From Eubacteriales bacterium (GTDB taxonomy: Bacteria; Bacillota; Clostridia; Christensenellales; CAG-138), in the NCBI GenBank assembly GCA_030695285.1, contig JAUYTF010000116.1:1-5413 (forward strand): a stretch of DNA of 5,413 nucleotides, in the 5' to 3' direction. The notes beneath the pieces are model-generated. The model was not told the DNA's origin, ran no database searches, and saw only the letters and a program-made list of their open reading frames with translations. A program made the position numbers and the translations under genes. The first letter of the stretch is position 1. Every line of letters starts with the position of its first letter. Shown piece after piece: positions 1 to 5,232 of the stretch.

Positions 1-976
1 CGCTGAGTTCATAATCGAGCCGAGCGCGCGCGTCGGTGTCGGCGTTTGGCAGTTTTTTTGCCATGCCTTCGTCGCAGAGTCGGCGGAGATAGCGCGCATT
101 GTCCATGCCGTTCGGCGCAACAAACGATGGCATGCGGCGGATGCCGAACTGGATTTCTAGGTTGCATTTTTCTGCGACCTCCATGGTGTTTGCAATCGCT
201 TCCACATCCTCCGGCAGGGCAAGGCGCATCTCGGCCTCACTCTTGAGGAAAAACTGGTCGCCCTCCATGCGCATGCGATTCGGCTCGTCCACAAAGCGCT
301 GCGTTTGGATGCAGAGGAGCACGTCCTGCGCTTCCGCGTCATCGGGAGAGACGTAGTGCACATCGTTGGTGACCACGCACTTTGCACCGATCTCGGCGGC
401 GATTTTGCGAAGGCCCGGCAGCACCTGTATCTGCTCCGGTATGCCGTGGTTTTGCAGCTCGATGTAAAAATCCTCGCCAAACATGCCCTGTATGCGCTTG
501 GCATGGAAGAGCGCAAGGTCGTAATTATTGGCAAGTAGCGCCTGCGGAATATCCCCCGCGAGGCAGGCGGAGAGGCAGACGAGACCTTCGCTGTGCTGCT
601 CTAGCAGCTCATAATCGATGCGTGGCCGATAGTAAAAGCCGTGCAGAAACGCCTCGCTGGAGAGCACCATAAGGTTTTGATAGCCGGTTTCGTTTTTGCA
701 TAGCAGGATGAGGTGCGCGTATTCGCGATCCTGAGAGCCTTCTCGGTCCTGCATGGAGCGCGGGGCAACATACGTCTCCATGCCGATGACGGGCTGAATA
801 CCTTCCTTTTTGCAAGCCTTATAGAAATCGACCACGCCATACATCACGCCGTGATCGGTGATGGCGAGCGCGGTTTGCCCCATCGATTTTGCGCGCTTGA
901 CTAGATCCGGTATGCGCGCCGCTCCGTCGAGCAGGCTGTATTGTGTGTGTACGTGCAGATGCGTGAAATTACCCAT
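1..976 (-). CDS. dnaE: DNA polymerase III subunit alpha (DnaE), N-terminal part, runs off left edge
   Basis: This is the N-terminal 325 codons of the replicative DNA polymerase alpha subunit, a cytoplasmic replisome enzyme. The reverse-complement frame stays open from ATG at 976 to the window edge. The protein begins with a PHP domain: HLHVHT at residues 6-11, LLDGAARI at 15-22, ITDHG at 39-43, YVAPRS at 69-74, AHLILL at 87-92, LSACLAGDIP at 135-144 and NDVHY at 204-208. The metal-binding His/Asp/Glu positions of the PHP domain look kept (H8, H10, D41, H42, E67, H88, D205, H207). That fits DnaE proteins whose PHP domain can act as a metal-dependent 3'-5' exonuclease, but activity is inferred. 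The polymerase domains lie outside the window. The ATG overlaps the last 8 nt of whiA and has a strong Shine-Dalgarno site inside whiA, so expression is probably coupled to whiA. Identification is firm; PolC is unlikely because the PHP domain is at the very N-terminus. Confidence 0.97.
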   Translation of the reverse strand, partial: MGNFTHLHVHTQYSLLDGAARIPDLVKRAKSMGQTALAITDHGVMYGVVDFYKACKKEGIQPVIGMETYVAPRSMQDREGSQDREYAHLILLCKNETGYQNLMVLSSEAFLHGFYYRPRIDYELLEQHSEGLVCLSACLAGDIPQALLANNYDLALFHAKRIQGMFGEDFYIELQNHGIPEQIQVLPGLRKIAAEIGAKCVVTNDVHYVSPDDAEAQDVLLCIQTQRFVDEPNRMRMEGDQFFLKSEAEMRLALPEDVEAIANTMEVAEKCNLEIQFGIRRMPSFVAPNGMDNARYLRRLCDEGMAKKLPNADTDARARLDYELS

Positions 977-1892
977 GACGGATCTCCTTTGCGATGCGAA
1001 CCAGCCGCGTGAGGCGATGGTTCATGCCGCTTTTGCCGATTTCGGCGAGCTCGGCTAACTCCTGCAGCGTCGCCTCCGGGTGATTCAGACGCAGCAGCGC
1101 TGCCTCATACAGGGGAGCAGGCAGGAGATTGAGCCCCATATGCTCCTCGATTAGCTCGATGGCGTTTGTTTGCTCGGTGGAGGCATAGACCGTTTTTTCT
1201 ATATTGGCGGTCTCGCAGTTGGTGGTGCGGTTGAGGTAGTTACGAAAATCCCGCTCGGCGCGGGCGCTCTGAAACTTCAGCGCGGAACCGCTTGCGCCGA
1301 TGAGCGCGAGAAAAGAGGAGACATCGTCGCCTTTGAGATAGACGACCGGCTTTTCGCGGCGGCGCATCGCCTTGGCTTCCGGACCGTAAGCTGCGATCAC
1401 AGCGCGCAGCTGGCCGGCAAATGCGTCCGAACGCGACACGATCTCCAGATGATAGCCGCGATACGGATTGGAACAGGAGCCGCTGCCTAAAAAGGCCCCG
1501 CGCAAGAATGCGCGACGGCAATCATCATTGGCAATCAACCGCGGCGGCGCGGTTTCCCCGATGGCGAATTCACCTTGCTCATTCATTAAGAGCCCTGTAT
1601 CGTTCAGCAACCGCTCCGCGTCATCGCCGAGCAGGGTCACGAGTGTCAGCGGACGCCTGCGTTCCCGTTCGCTGAGCTCGATCGTGGTCTCGAGCGTATA
1701 CAGCGTAGTGGCGAGAGAGAAGATGTGTTTGCCCACCGCGAGGGTCTCGGTAGAGAAAACGGATCCGCGTCCGTGGCCGATGGTCAGCGCGCCGCAGGTA
1801 TGCACAAGCCCCGCCAGTTGGGCAAGACGGACGAGATCCGACTTGAGCCGAATCTTGACGAGATCTTCTTTTGCGCTGCTGGAAAACGACAT
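969..1892 (-). CDS. whiA: WhiA, sporulation/cell-division DNA-binding regulator
   Basis: A 307-residue protein with the full WhiA layout. An N-terminal WhiA domain (about residues 1-85) leads into a LAGLIDADG-like homing-endonuclease fold with CRRAFLRGAFLGSGS at 125-139 and YHLEIVS at 147-153. A C-terminal helix-turn-helix (about 257-302) contains LRLNHPEATLQELAELA and the family hallmark KSGMNHRL (287-294). Nuclease activity is lost in characterised members. In actinobacteria WhiA is a transcription factor for sporulation division; in Bacillus it is nucleoid-associated and affects division and chromosome segregation without requiring sporulation. The ATG at 1892 has GGAG 5 nt upstream (1898-1901) and a good promoter at 1943-1971. 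The stop TAA (969-971) lies within the start of dnaE. The usual upstream partner yvcK is missing; rapZ is next upstream, beyond a terminator. Length is normal for the family (about 300-330). Confidence 0.96.
   Translation of the reverse strand: MSFSSSAKEDLVKIRLKSDLVRLAQLAGLVHTCGALTIGHGRGSVFSTETLAVGKHIFSLATTLYTLETTIELSERERRRPLTLVTLLGDDAERLLNDTGLLMNEQGEFAIGETAPPRLIANDDCRRAFLRGAFLGSGSCSNPYRGYHLEIVSRSDAFAGQLRAVIAAYGPEAKAMRRREKPVVYLKGDDVSSFLALIGASGSALKFQSARAERDFRNYLNRTTNCETANIEKTVYASTEQTNAIELIEEHMGLNLLPAPLYEAALLRLNHPEATLQELAELAEIGKSGMNHRLTRLVRIAKEIRHG
984..988 (-). promoter_or_regulatory. Shine-Dalgarno site of dnaE, inside whiA
   Basis: On the minus strand AAAGGAG precedes the dnaE ATG, with 7 nt between AGGAG and the start codon. 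The site lies within the 3' end of whiA. It fixes the dnaE start at 976 and supports translation of dnaE from the whiA mRNA. Confidence 0.85.
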
Positions 1893-1909
1893 GTTTGCTC
1901 CGATTCTTT

Positions 1910-1979
1910 CGTTTTTACCGCCGTAGGACGGTTACGTTTCTTATTATAAACGATTTGTGCAGTCTCGTCAGTAAAAACG
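1910..1979. repeat. 9-bp perfect inverted repeat flanking the whiA promoter
   Basis: CGTTTTTAC at 1910-1918 and its exact reverse complement GTAAAAACG at 1971-1979 (plus-strand reading) sit either side of the promoter. The outer arm abuts the -35 box and the inner arm lies in the untranslated leader, about 52 bp apart. The arrangement could be paired operator half-sites or chance in A/T-rich sequence. The protein that might bind is unknown. Confidence 0.4.
1943..1971 (-). promoter_or_regulatory. Sigma-A-type promoter of whiA (whiA-dnaE transcript)
   Basis: The minus strand shows CTGACG (1966-1971, 4 of 6 matches to TTGACA), a 17-bp spacer and a perfect TATAAT (1943-1948). Transcription would start near 1936 and give a leader of about 44 nt with the whiA ribosome site. 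The promoter lies just downstream of the rapZ terminator, so whiA and dnaE probably form their own transcript. The spacing and perfect -10 make this one of the strongest non-coding calls in the window. Confidence 0.75.
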
Positions 1980-2003
1980 CGATATGGCTTTTGCGCGGCA
2001 ATC

Positions 2004-2024
2004 AAAAAACGCCCTCAGGCGTTT
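2004..2024 (-). terminator. Rho-independent terminator after rapZ
   Basis: On the minus strand AAACGCC (2024-2018), loop TGAG and GGCGTTT (2013-2007) form a perfect 7-bp stem running into an uninterrupted T run ending at 2004. It begins 25 nt after the rapZ stop codon and ends before the whiA promoter, so it separates murB-rapZ transcription from whiA-dnaE. Confidence 0.85.
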
Positions 2025-2049
2025 CGAGATGCAAGATCGTGGATATGTG

Positions 2050-2937
2050 TTAGCCCTTCTCAAAGCGCTCGTGAATGTCGGTTGCTTCCGTCGTGAGATC
2101 GCGATGATAGATGCGCACATTCATGCCGCTGTCGACAAATCTTCGCGCCAACTCCTCCGCCGCGGCAACGGAGCGGTGCCTTCCGCCGGTGCAGCCAAAG
2201 CATATGCGCAGGATGTGTTTATCCTGCTCCTCATAGAGCGGAATCAACTTGCGCAGCATCTGCTCCACGCCGTCAAAAAACGGCGTAACCGATGGCTGCT
2301 CCAGCACAAACTCCTGCACCGCTGCGTCGAGGCCGGAGAGCGGGCGCAGTTCGGGGATGTAGAACGGATTGGGAATAAAGCGCATGTCCAGCACGAAATC
2401 CGCGTCCACGGGCACACCGCGCTTATACCCAAAGCTGCAAAACAGCAGCGTCATGCATTTGCACTCGTATTCCGGCAAAACCTTTGCAATCAGCCCCGGG
2501 AAATCCTTGGGCTTGACGTCGCTGGTGTCCAGAATATAGTTCGCGCGGTCGCGCAGCGGCTGCAAAAACACGCGCTCGCGCTTGACGCCCGTCGCGGCGT
2601 CGCCTGCCTCGCCAAGCGGATGGCGGCGGCGCACCTCGTTGTAGCGCTTCATGAGCACATCGTCCCGTGTATCCAGAAAGAGCATTTCATACGAAACGTC
2701 GAGCGCGTCAAACGCTGCTGCAATCGAGGCGGAGGAGTGCGAAAGCAGGCTCTCGCGGCTGTCGATGGTCACCGCGGCTTTCTGGATCGAGGGGGTTGCG
2801 CTGTTGCAGGTGTTGACGAACTCCTGAAGCATGGATGAGGGGAGATTATCGACGCAGAAATAGCCCTGCTCCTCCAAACAACGGAGGGCAAGCGATTTTC
2901 CCGCGCCGGATAGACCTGTCACGATTAAAAGATACAT
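2050..2937 (-). CDS. rapZ: RapZ (YvcJ) nucleotide-binding / RNase adapter protein
   Basis: A 295-residue cytoplasmic P-loop protein of the RapZ/YvcJ family, close to the family's usual length. Visible motifs in order: Walker A GLSGAGKS (8-15), GYFCVDNLP (25-33), AVTIDSRE (55-62), LFLDT (86-90), RRRHPL (103-108), and the C-terminal domain with SFGYKRGVPVDADFV (168-182), LDMRFIPNP (183-191) and GCTGGRHRSV (248-257). In E. coli RapZ binds GlcN6P and presents the sRNA GlmZ to RNase E, controlling GlmS. In Gram-positives YvcJ is a GTP/ATP-binding protein linked to competence and amino-sugar metabolism, and the RNase E route does not apply directly. The ATG at 2937 has AAAGGG 6 nt upstream (2944-2949). 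It follows murB by 43 bp, consistent with an operon, and ends at a terminator. The usual downstream partner yvcK is absent. Confidence 0.96.
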   Translation of the reverse strand: MYLLIVTGLSGAGKSLALRCLEEQGYFCVDNLPSSMLQEFVNTCNSATPSIQKAAVTIDSRESLLSHSSASIAAAFDALDVSYEMLFLDTRDDVLMKRYNEVRRRHPLGEAGDAATGVKRERVFLQPLRDRANYILDTSDVKPKDFPGLIAKVLPEYECKCMTLLFCSFGYKRGVPVDADFVLDMRFIPNPFYIPELRPLSGLDAAVQEFVLEQPSVTPFFDGVEQMLRKLIPLYEEQDKHILRICFGCTGGRHRSVAAAEELARRFVDSGMNVRIYHRDLTTEATDIHERFEKG

Positions 2938-2950
2938 AATAATCCCTTTG

Positions 2951-2970
2951 GCTCAAACGTCGAGTTGAGC
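2951..2970 (-). other. Small hairpin in the murB-rapZ gap
   Basis: The arms GCTCAA and TTGAGC (6 bp, plus positions 2951-2956 and 2965-2970) enclose an 8-nt loop. No T run follows on the minus strand, so it does not look like a terminator. It ends just before the rapZ ribosome site and could mark mRNA processing or mildly modulate rapZ translation; this is inference. Confidence 0.4.
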
Positions 2971-2980
2971 AATGTCTGCG

Positions 2981-3883
2981 TTATAGCTCGCTGAGCAGCT
3001 TTATTTCTCGCTCCAACTGAATACCCGTTTCGTCAAACACCCGCTGCTGAATGATGGAGATGAGCTCCAGCACATCCCGTTCGGTCGCGTTGCCGTTGTT
3101 GACGATAAAACCCGCATGCAGGGGGCTGATCTGCGCGCCGCCGACAGAGAGCCCCTTTAAGCCGCATCCTTCGATGAGCGCGCCGGCAAACCTGCCCTTG
3201 GGGCGCTTGAATACGCTGCCCGCGCTGGGCTGGCTCAATGGCTGCTTCTCTTTGCGCTGGCGGGTGGTGTCGAGCATGCGCTCTTTCGCGCCGCCATCGT
3301 CATGCTCCAGCTGAAAGGTTGCCGAAAGTACCACGGTATTCGGGGCGGCATATTGACTCGTGCGGTTGCCGAAGTCGTTTTTATTCGTTTCAACATCCAA
3401 CACGCGCCCGCCTCTTAATATGCGTACGCTCTTGATGATATGGCGAATTTCAGCACCGTACGCACCCGCATTCATCGCAACCGCGCCGCCGACTGTGCCG
3501 GGAATGCCGCTGAGCGTCTCCAAGCCCATCAGGCGCATGTTGACGCTCTCGCGCGCGAGCACGGAGAGCGCAGTGCCCGCGGGGCAGGTGACGGTGGTGT
3601 CCACGAAAAGCGGCGTGGTCAGCGGCGTGTCGATGCGGATGATCACGCCCGGATAGCCCGCGTCAGGAGCTAGCACATTTGTGCCGTTACCAAGGACGCA
3701 ATAAGGGGTGACGAACTGGCTGCATGCCTGGATCGCCTTTCGGATATCTTCCGCGTTGCGCGGGCGCAGAACCATCGCCGCCGGGCCGCCGATGCGGAAG
3801 CTCGTCAGGGTGGAGAGCGGTACGTTGCATTTGACATCGAGTCCCTTGAGGGCAAGGAAGACGCGGTTGAGCGAATTTTCCAT
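2981..3883 (-). CDS. murB: UDP-N-acetylenolpyruvoylglucosamine reductase (MurB)
   Basis: A 300-residue FAD enzyme that reduces UDP-GlcNAc-enolpyruvate to UDP-MurNAc with NADPH, the second committed step of peptidoglycan precursor synthesis in the cytoplasm. Visible are TSFRIGGPA (27-35), the FAD-binding stretch VLGNGTNVLAPDAG (63-76), GIPGTVGGAVAMNAGAYG (126-143), QPSAGSVFKRP (218-228) and LEREIKLL (290-297). By family comparison S223 is the proton-donating serine, E293 the catalytic glutamate and R174 the conserved arginine. The residue before R174 is Asn (FGNRTSQY, 171-178), where the family usually has Tyr. Length and layout fit the short type II MurB. ATG 3883 is the only plausible start: an in-frame stop lies shortly upstream and no ATG, GTG or TTG codon follows before the FAD domain. 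No Shine-Dalgarno is visible, and the promoter -10 lies 6 nt before the ATG. It is first in a probable murB-rapZ operon. Confidence 0.96.
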   Translation of the reverse strand: MENSLNRVFLALKGLDVKCNVPLSTLTSFRIGGPAAMVLRPRNAEDIRKAIQACSQFVTPYCVLGNGTNVLAPDAGYPGVIIRIDTPLTTPLFVDTTVTCPAGTALSVLARESVNMRLMGLETLSGIPGTVGGAVAMNAGAYGAEIRHIIKSVRILRGGRVLDVETNKNDFGNRTSQYAAPNTVVLSATFQLEHDDGGAKERMLDTTRQRKEKQPLSQPSAGSVFKRPKGRFAGALIEGCGLKGLSVGGAQISPLHAGFIVNNGNATERDVLELISIIQQRVFDETGIQLEREIKLLSEL

Positions 3884-3889
3884 GCTGAT

Positions 3890-3918
3890 ATCATAACAAA
3901 CTGTTCACAATTAGACAA
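3890..3918 (-). promoter_or_regulatory. Extended -10 promoter of murB, possibly leaderless
   Basis: The minus strand carries TTGTCT (3913-3918), a 17-bp spacer and TATGAT (3890-3895, 5 of 6 to TATAAT), preceded by TGT, which fits an extended -10 (TGn). Seven nt downstream of the -10 is the A of the murB ATG at 3883, so transcription would start at or very near the start codon. A second, weaker match lies upstream (TTCATT, 17 bp, CATGAT) and would give a short leader, also without a Shine-Dalgarno site. Confidence 0.6.
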
Positions 3919-3927
3919 CCGCAAATC

Positions 3928-3942
3928 ATGCATATTTTGCAT
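3928..3942. repeat. Palindrome upstream of the murB promoter
   Basis: ATGCA and TGCAT arms (5 bp each) flank a 5-bp A/T centre, 10 bp upstream of the murB -35 box. Its size and place suit a small operator, but the arms are short and no regulator can be named. Confidence 0.3.
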
Positions 3943-3950
3943 AATTGAAT

Positions 3951-4019
3951 GAAAAATACGAGAAAAATACGTTCAATGTATTCAAGCGCCTGACCACGAA
4001 CAAAAAACCAACAAAAAAC
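3951..4019. repeat. Two pairs of short direct repeats with A-tracts spaced 11 bp
   Basis: GAAAAATACG occurs at 3951-3960 and 3962-3971; CAAAAAAC occurs at 4001-4008 and 4012-4019. Both pairs have an 11-bp period, close to one helical turn, placing A-tracts on the same face of the DNA. This is a classic pattern for intrinsic curvature or an A-rich upstream promoter element. The second pair overlaps the T run of the neighbouring terminator. Confidence 0.55.
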
Positions 4020-4045
4020 TGACGAAGCTAGAAGCCTGCGTCAGT
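4013..4045 (-). terminator. Rho-independent terminator of the DUF5412-like gene
   Basis: On the minus strand ACTGACG (4045-4039) pairs with CGTCAGT (4024-4018), with GCT/AGC able to extend pairing inside, followed by six T (4018-4013). It lies about 49 nt after the stop codon of the gene at 4094-4480 and upstream of the murB promoter, so it insulates murB from that gene. The plus strand has only a short T run after the stem, so minus-strand termination is favoured. Confidence 0.75.
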
Positions 4046-4093
4046 CACGATTTTCTGAGTGTTGGGATGGTCTATCAGAATACCAAAAGCAAT

Positions 4094-4480
4094 TTACGGA
4101 CCATATAAACGATCAACCTCGCTGACATATTTGTCCCGATAGATATCCAGCGACACGCCATTGATCCAGACCGTTTGATCATCCACCCAAATCACGACGG
4201 CTTCGTCGATGTGTTTCACAACATAGATGGTTCGGTTGCCGAATATTCCGGGTCCTTTTACGGTTGCCACCACTTTTCTGGGAGATAGGATCCCGCCGGT
4301 CGATGTGTGAACGGAACACACATAGGCACCATCCGGCGAGGTGAAAGTAGTTAGCGTTCGTTTTGCCGAAAAATCGTCGCCGAAGTTGATTCCGAATGCG
4401 ATCACGGATGTTACGATTACTGCAAATACAGCGGCTAGCGCCAAGCCGAAGATTTTTAGAAAAACCCGAAAGACTTTCAA
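4094..4480 (-). CDS. Membrane-anchored protein resembling DUF5412
   Basis: A 128-residue protein with a basic N-terminus (MKVFRVFLK), one hydrophobic segment (about residues 8-31) and a short outside domain of about 95 residues. The domain has TSPDGAYVCSVHTS (47-60) and WVDDQTVWINGVSLDI (98-113), a pattern I associate with the DUF5412 family of Gram-positive membrane or lipoprotein-like proteins. It has no lipobox cysteine. Function is unknown. The start is TTG (4478-4480), supported by GAGGAG 8 nt upstream; no ATG exists further in that would keep the membrane segment. It ends at TAA, followed by a terminator. It diverges from the lipoprotein gene at 4612 across a 131-bp gap and is less GC-rich than the murB-dnaE block, suggesting a separate history. 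The gene call is solid; the family assignment is tentative and made from memory of the motif. Confidence 0.75.
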   Translation of the reverse strand: MKVFRVFLKIFGLALAAVFAVIVTSVIAFGINFGDDFSAKRTLTTFTSPDGAYVCSVHTSTGGILSPRKVVATVKGPGIFGNRTIYVVKHIDEAVVIWVDDQTVWINGVSLDIYRDKYVSEVDRLYGP

Positions 4481-4488
4481 ATCGAAAT

Positions 4489-4494
4489 CTCCTC
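4489..4494 (-). promoter_or_regulatory. Shine-Dalgarno site deciding the TTG start
   Basis: GAGGAG on the minus strand lies 8 nt before the TTG at 4480. It is a strong site and is the main argument for a TTG start there. Confidence 0.75.
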
Positions 4495-4527
4495 TTCCTA
4501 TATCTACTCAAACGAAGATTTGTTCGC

Positions 4528-4533
4528 ACTATA
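4528..4533 (-). promoter_or_regulatory. Possible -10 box of the DUF5412-like gene
   Basis: TATAGT on the minus strand matches the -10 consensus in 5 of 6 positions and lies about 50 nt upstream of the TTG start. No convincing -35 is seen 16-18 bp further upstream (the position holds T-rich sequence), so the call is weak. Confidence 0.3.
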
Positions 4534-4554
4534 CTAACTTTCGACAAAAAAGAA

Positions 4555-4585
4555 TAGACCAATATGAACTGTTTTAGGTTATAAT
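4555..4585 (+). promoter_or_regulatory. Likely promoter of the predicted lipoprotein gene
   Basis: A perfect TATAAT (4580-4585) lies 26 nt before the GTG start. The best -35 is TAGACC (4555-4560, 4 of 6) at a long 19-bp spacing; at 17 bp the match is poor. Transcription would begin near 4592, giving a leader of about 20 nt with the ribosome site. Confidence 0.5.
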
Positions 4586-4599
4586 GTTAAAAAATAGTT

Positions 4600-4604
4600 G
4601 GGAG
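4600..4604 (+). promoter_or_regulatory. Shine-Dalgarno site for the GTG start at 4612
   Basis: GGGAG lies 7 nt before GTG 4612, a good spacing. It supports the GTG over the first internal ATG, which would remove the signal peptide. Confidence 0.75.
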
Positions 4605-4611
4605 TACCGCT

Positions 4612-5229
4612 GTGTATCGAGACAAACTCGTAAAGATCATTCTGCTCACGCTTCTGTTCCCGTTCGTGATATATATACTGGGCAGCTGTATCATTGGGTA
4701 TATTCCGCCGACGGAGTCCTATAAAAAAACGCCCAAACAGTTTGAAGAGTTGTTCAATGAGCAAATGGCGAAATATGGAATGTCCATTGATATAGACTCG
4801 GTAGCGTTTGTACATGATGATGATAATCTGCGCAAAGTTGTACCGATTGTATGCGAGGATGGAAGCAAACTTTCCTGCATCTATTACCCGACCGGCAAAG
4901 GAAGCAAATCGCTGATCGTCTATCTGAAGTTTGAACAGGAGCTTTCCGGCACGGCCAATGAAACAATTTATATAGAGCCGCTCCTAGCCTTTGTGATGGA
5001 TGAGTTTGTGCCGGGAATGACGCAAAACAAAGACGAATCCTTTGAACCGATCACAAGCGAAACTTATAATGGCGCATTGGATGCTTGCCGGGTGTTTATT
5101 GAAGGCGAAGAATCAAAAAAGAGCATGTACATTTCTCCAAAAAATGACAAAGAGATCGCGGTAACATTCAAAAGAGAAACGGACGAAAAGACAATTCTCT
5201 CCGTCCGGTTTCATTTGTGGAATGAATAA
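4612..5229 (+). CDS. Predicted lipoprotein of unknown function
   Basis: A 205-residue protein starting at GTG. It has a short basic n-region (MYRDKLVK), a hydrophobic stretch (about residues 9-23) and a lipobox-like LGSC with C26, so it is probably a lipoprotein on the outer face of the membrane; a plain membrane anchor is the alternative. The rest (about 27-205) is soluble, acidic and lysine-rich, with a DDD run at 69-71 and alternating strand-like stretches such as SLIVYLKF (99-106) and ILSVRFHLWNE at the C-terminus. I recognise no domain and assign no function. Codon use includes ATA and AAA runs near the start and the gene is AT-richer than the murB-dnaE block, in line with acquired DNA. 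It diverges from the DUF5412-like gene, and its TAA lies 3 nt from the stop of the converging gene on the right. Confidence 0.85.
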   Translation: MYRDKLVKIILLTLLFPFVIYILGSCIIGYIPPTESYKKTPKQFEELFNEQMAKYGMSIDIDSVAFVHDDDNLRKVVPIVCEDGSKLSCIYYPTGKGSKSLIVYLKFEQELSGTANETIYIEPLLAFVMDEFVPGMTQNKDESFEPITSETYNGALDACRVFIEGEESKKSMYISPKNDKEIAVTFKRETDEKTILSVRFHLWNE

Positions 5230-5232
5230 CTG

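Noticed and set aside
157..534. Minus-strand open frames overlapping dnaE in another frame
   Set aside because: The dnaE frame carries unmistakable PHP motifs throughout; these are out-of-frame readings of the same strand.
1170..1926. Plus-strand open frames opposite whiA
   Set aside because: They are shadows of a well-supported whiA; they show no motifs and are rich in Arg and Ser.
1984..2838. Plus-strand 284-codon open frame opposite rapZ
   Set aside because: It lies almost entirely antisense to a fully conserved RapZ. Its composition (many Arg, His, Ala) is typical of the shadow frame of a GC-rich gene. No good ribosome site is seen.
1966..4045. The CTGACG hexamer shared by the whiA -35 region and the terminator arm near 4039
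   Set aside because: A six-base match at two functionally different sites is expected by chance and the surrounding bases differ.
4179..4562. 127-codon minus-strand frame overlapping the DUF5412-like gene
   Set aside because: It is Arg/Ser-rich with no membrane segment or motif, while the overlapping frame has a signal anchor, family-like motifs and a ribosome site. It also extends into the divergent promoter region.
4579..4815. Minus-strand frame opposite the start of the lipoprotein gene
   Set aside because: It is antisense to the signal peptide region of a gene with promoter and ribosome site; no family resemblance is seen.
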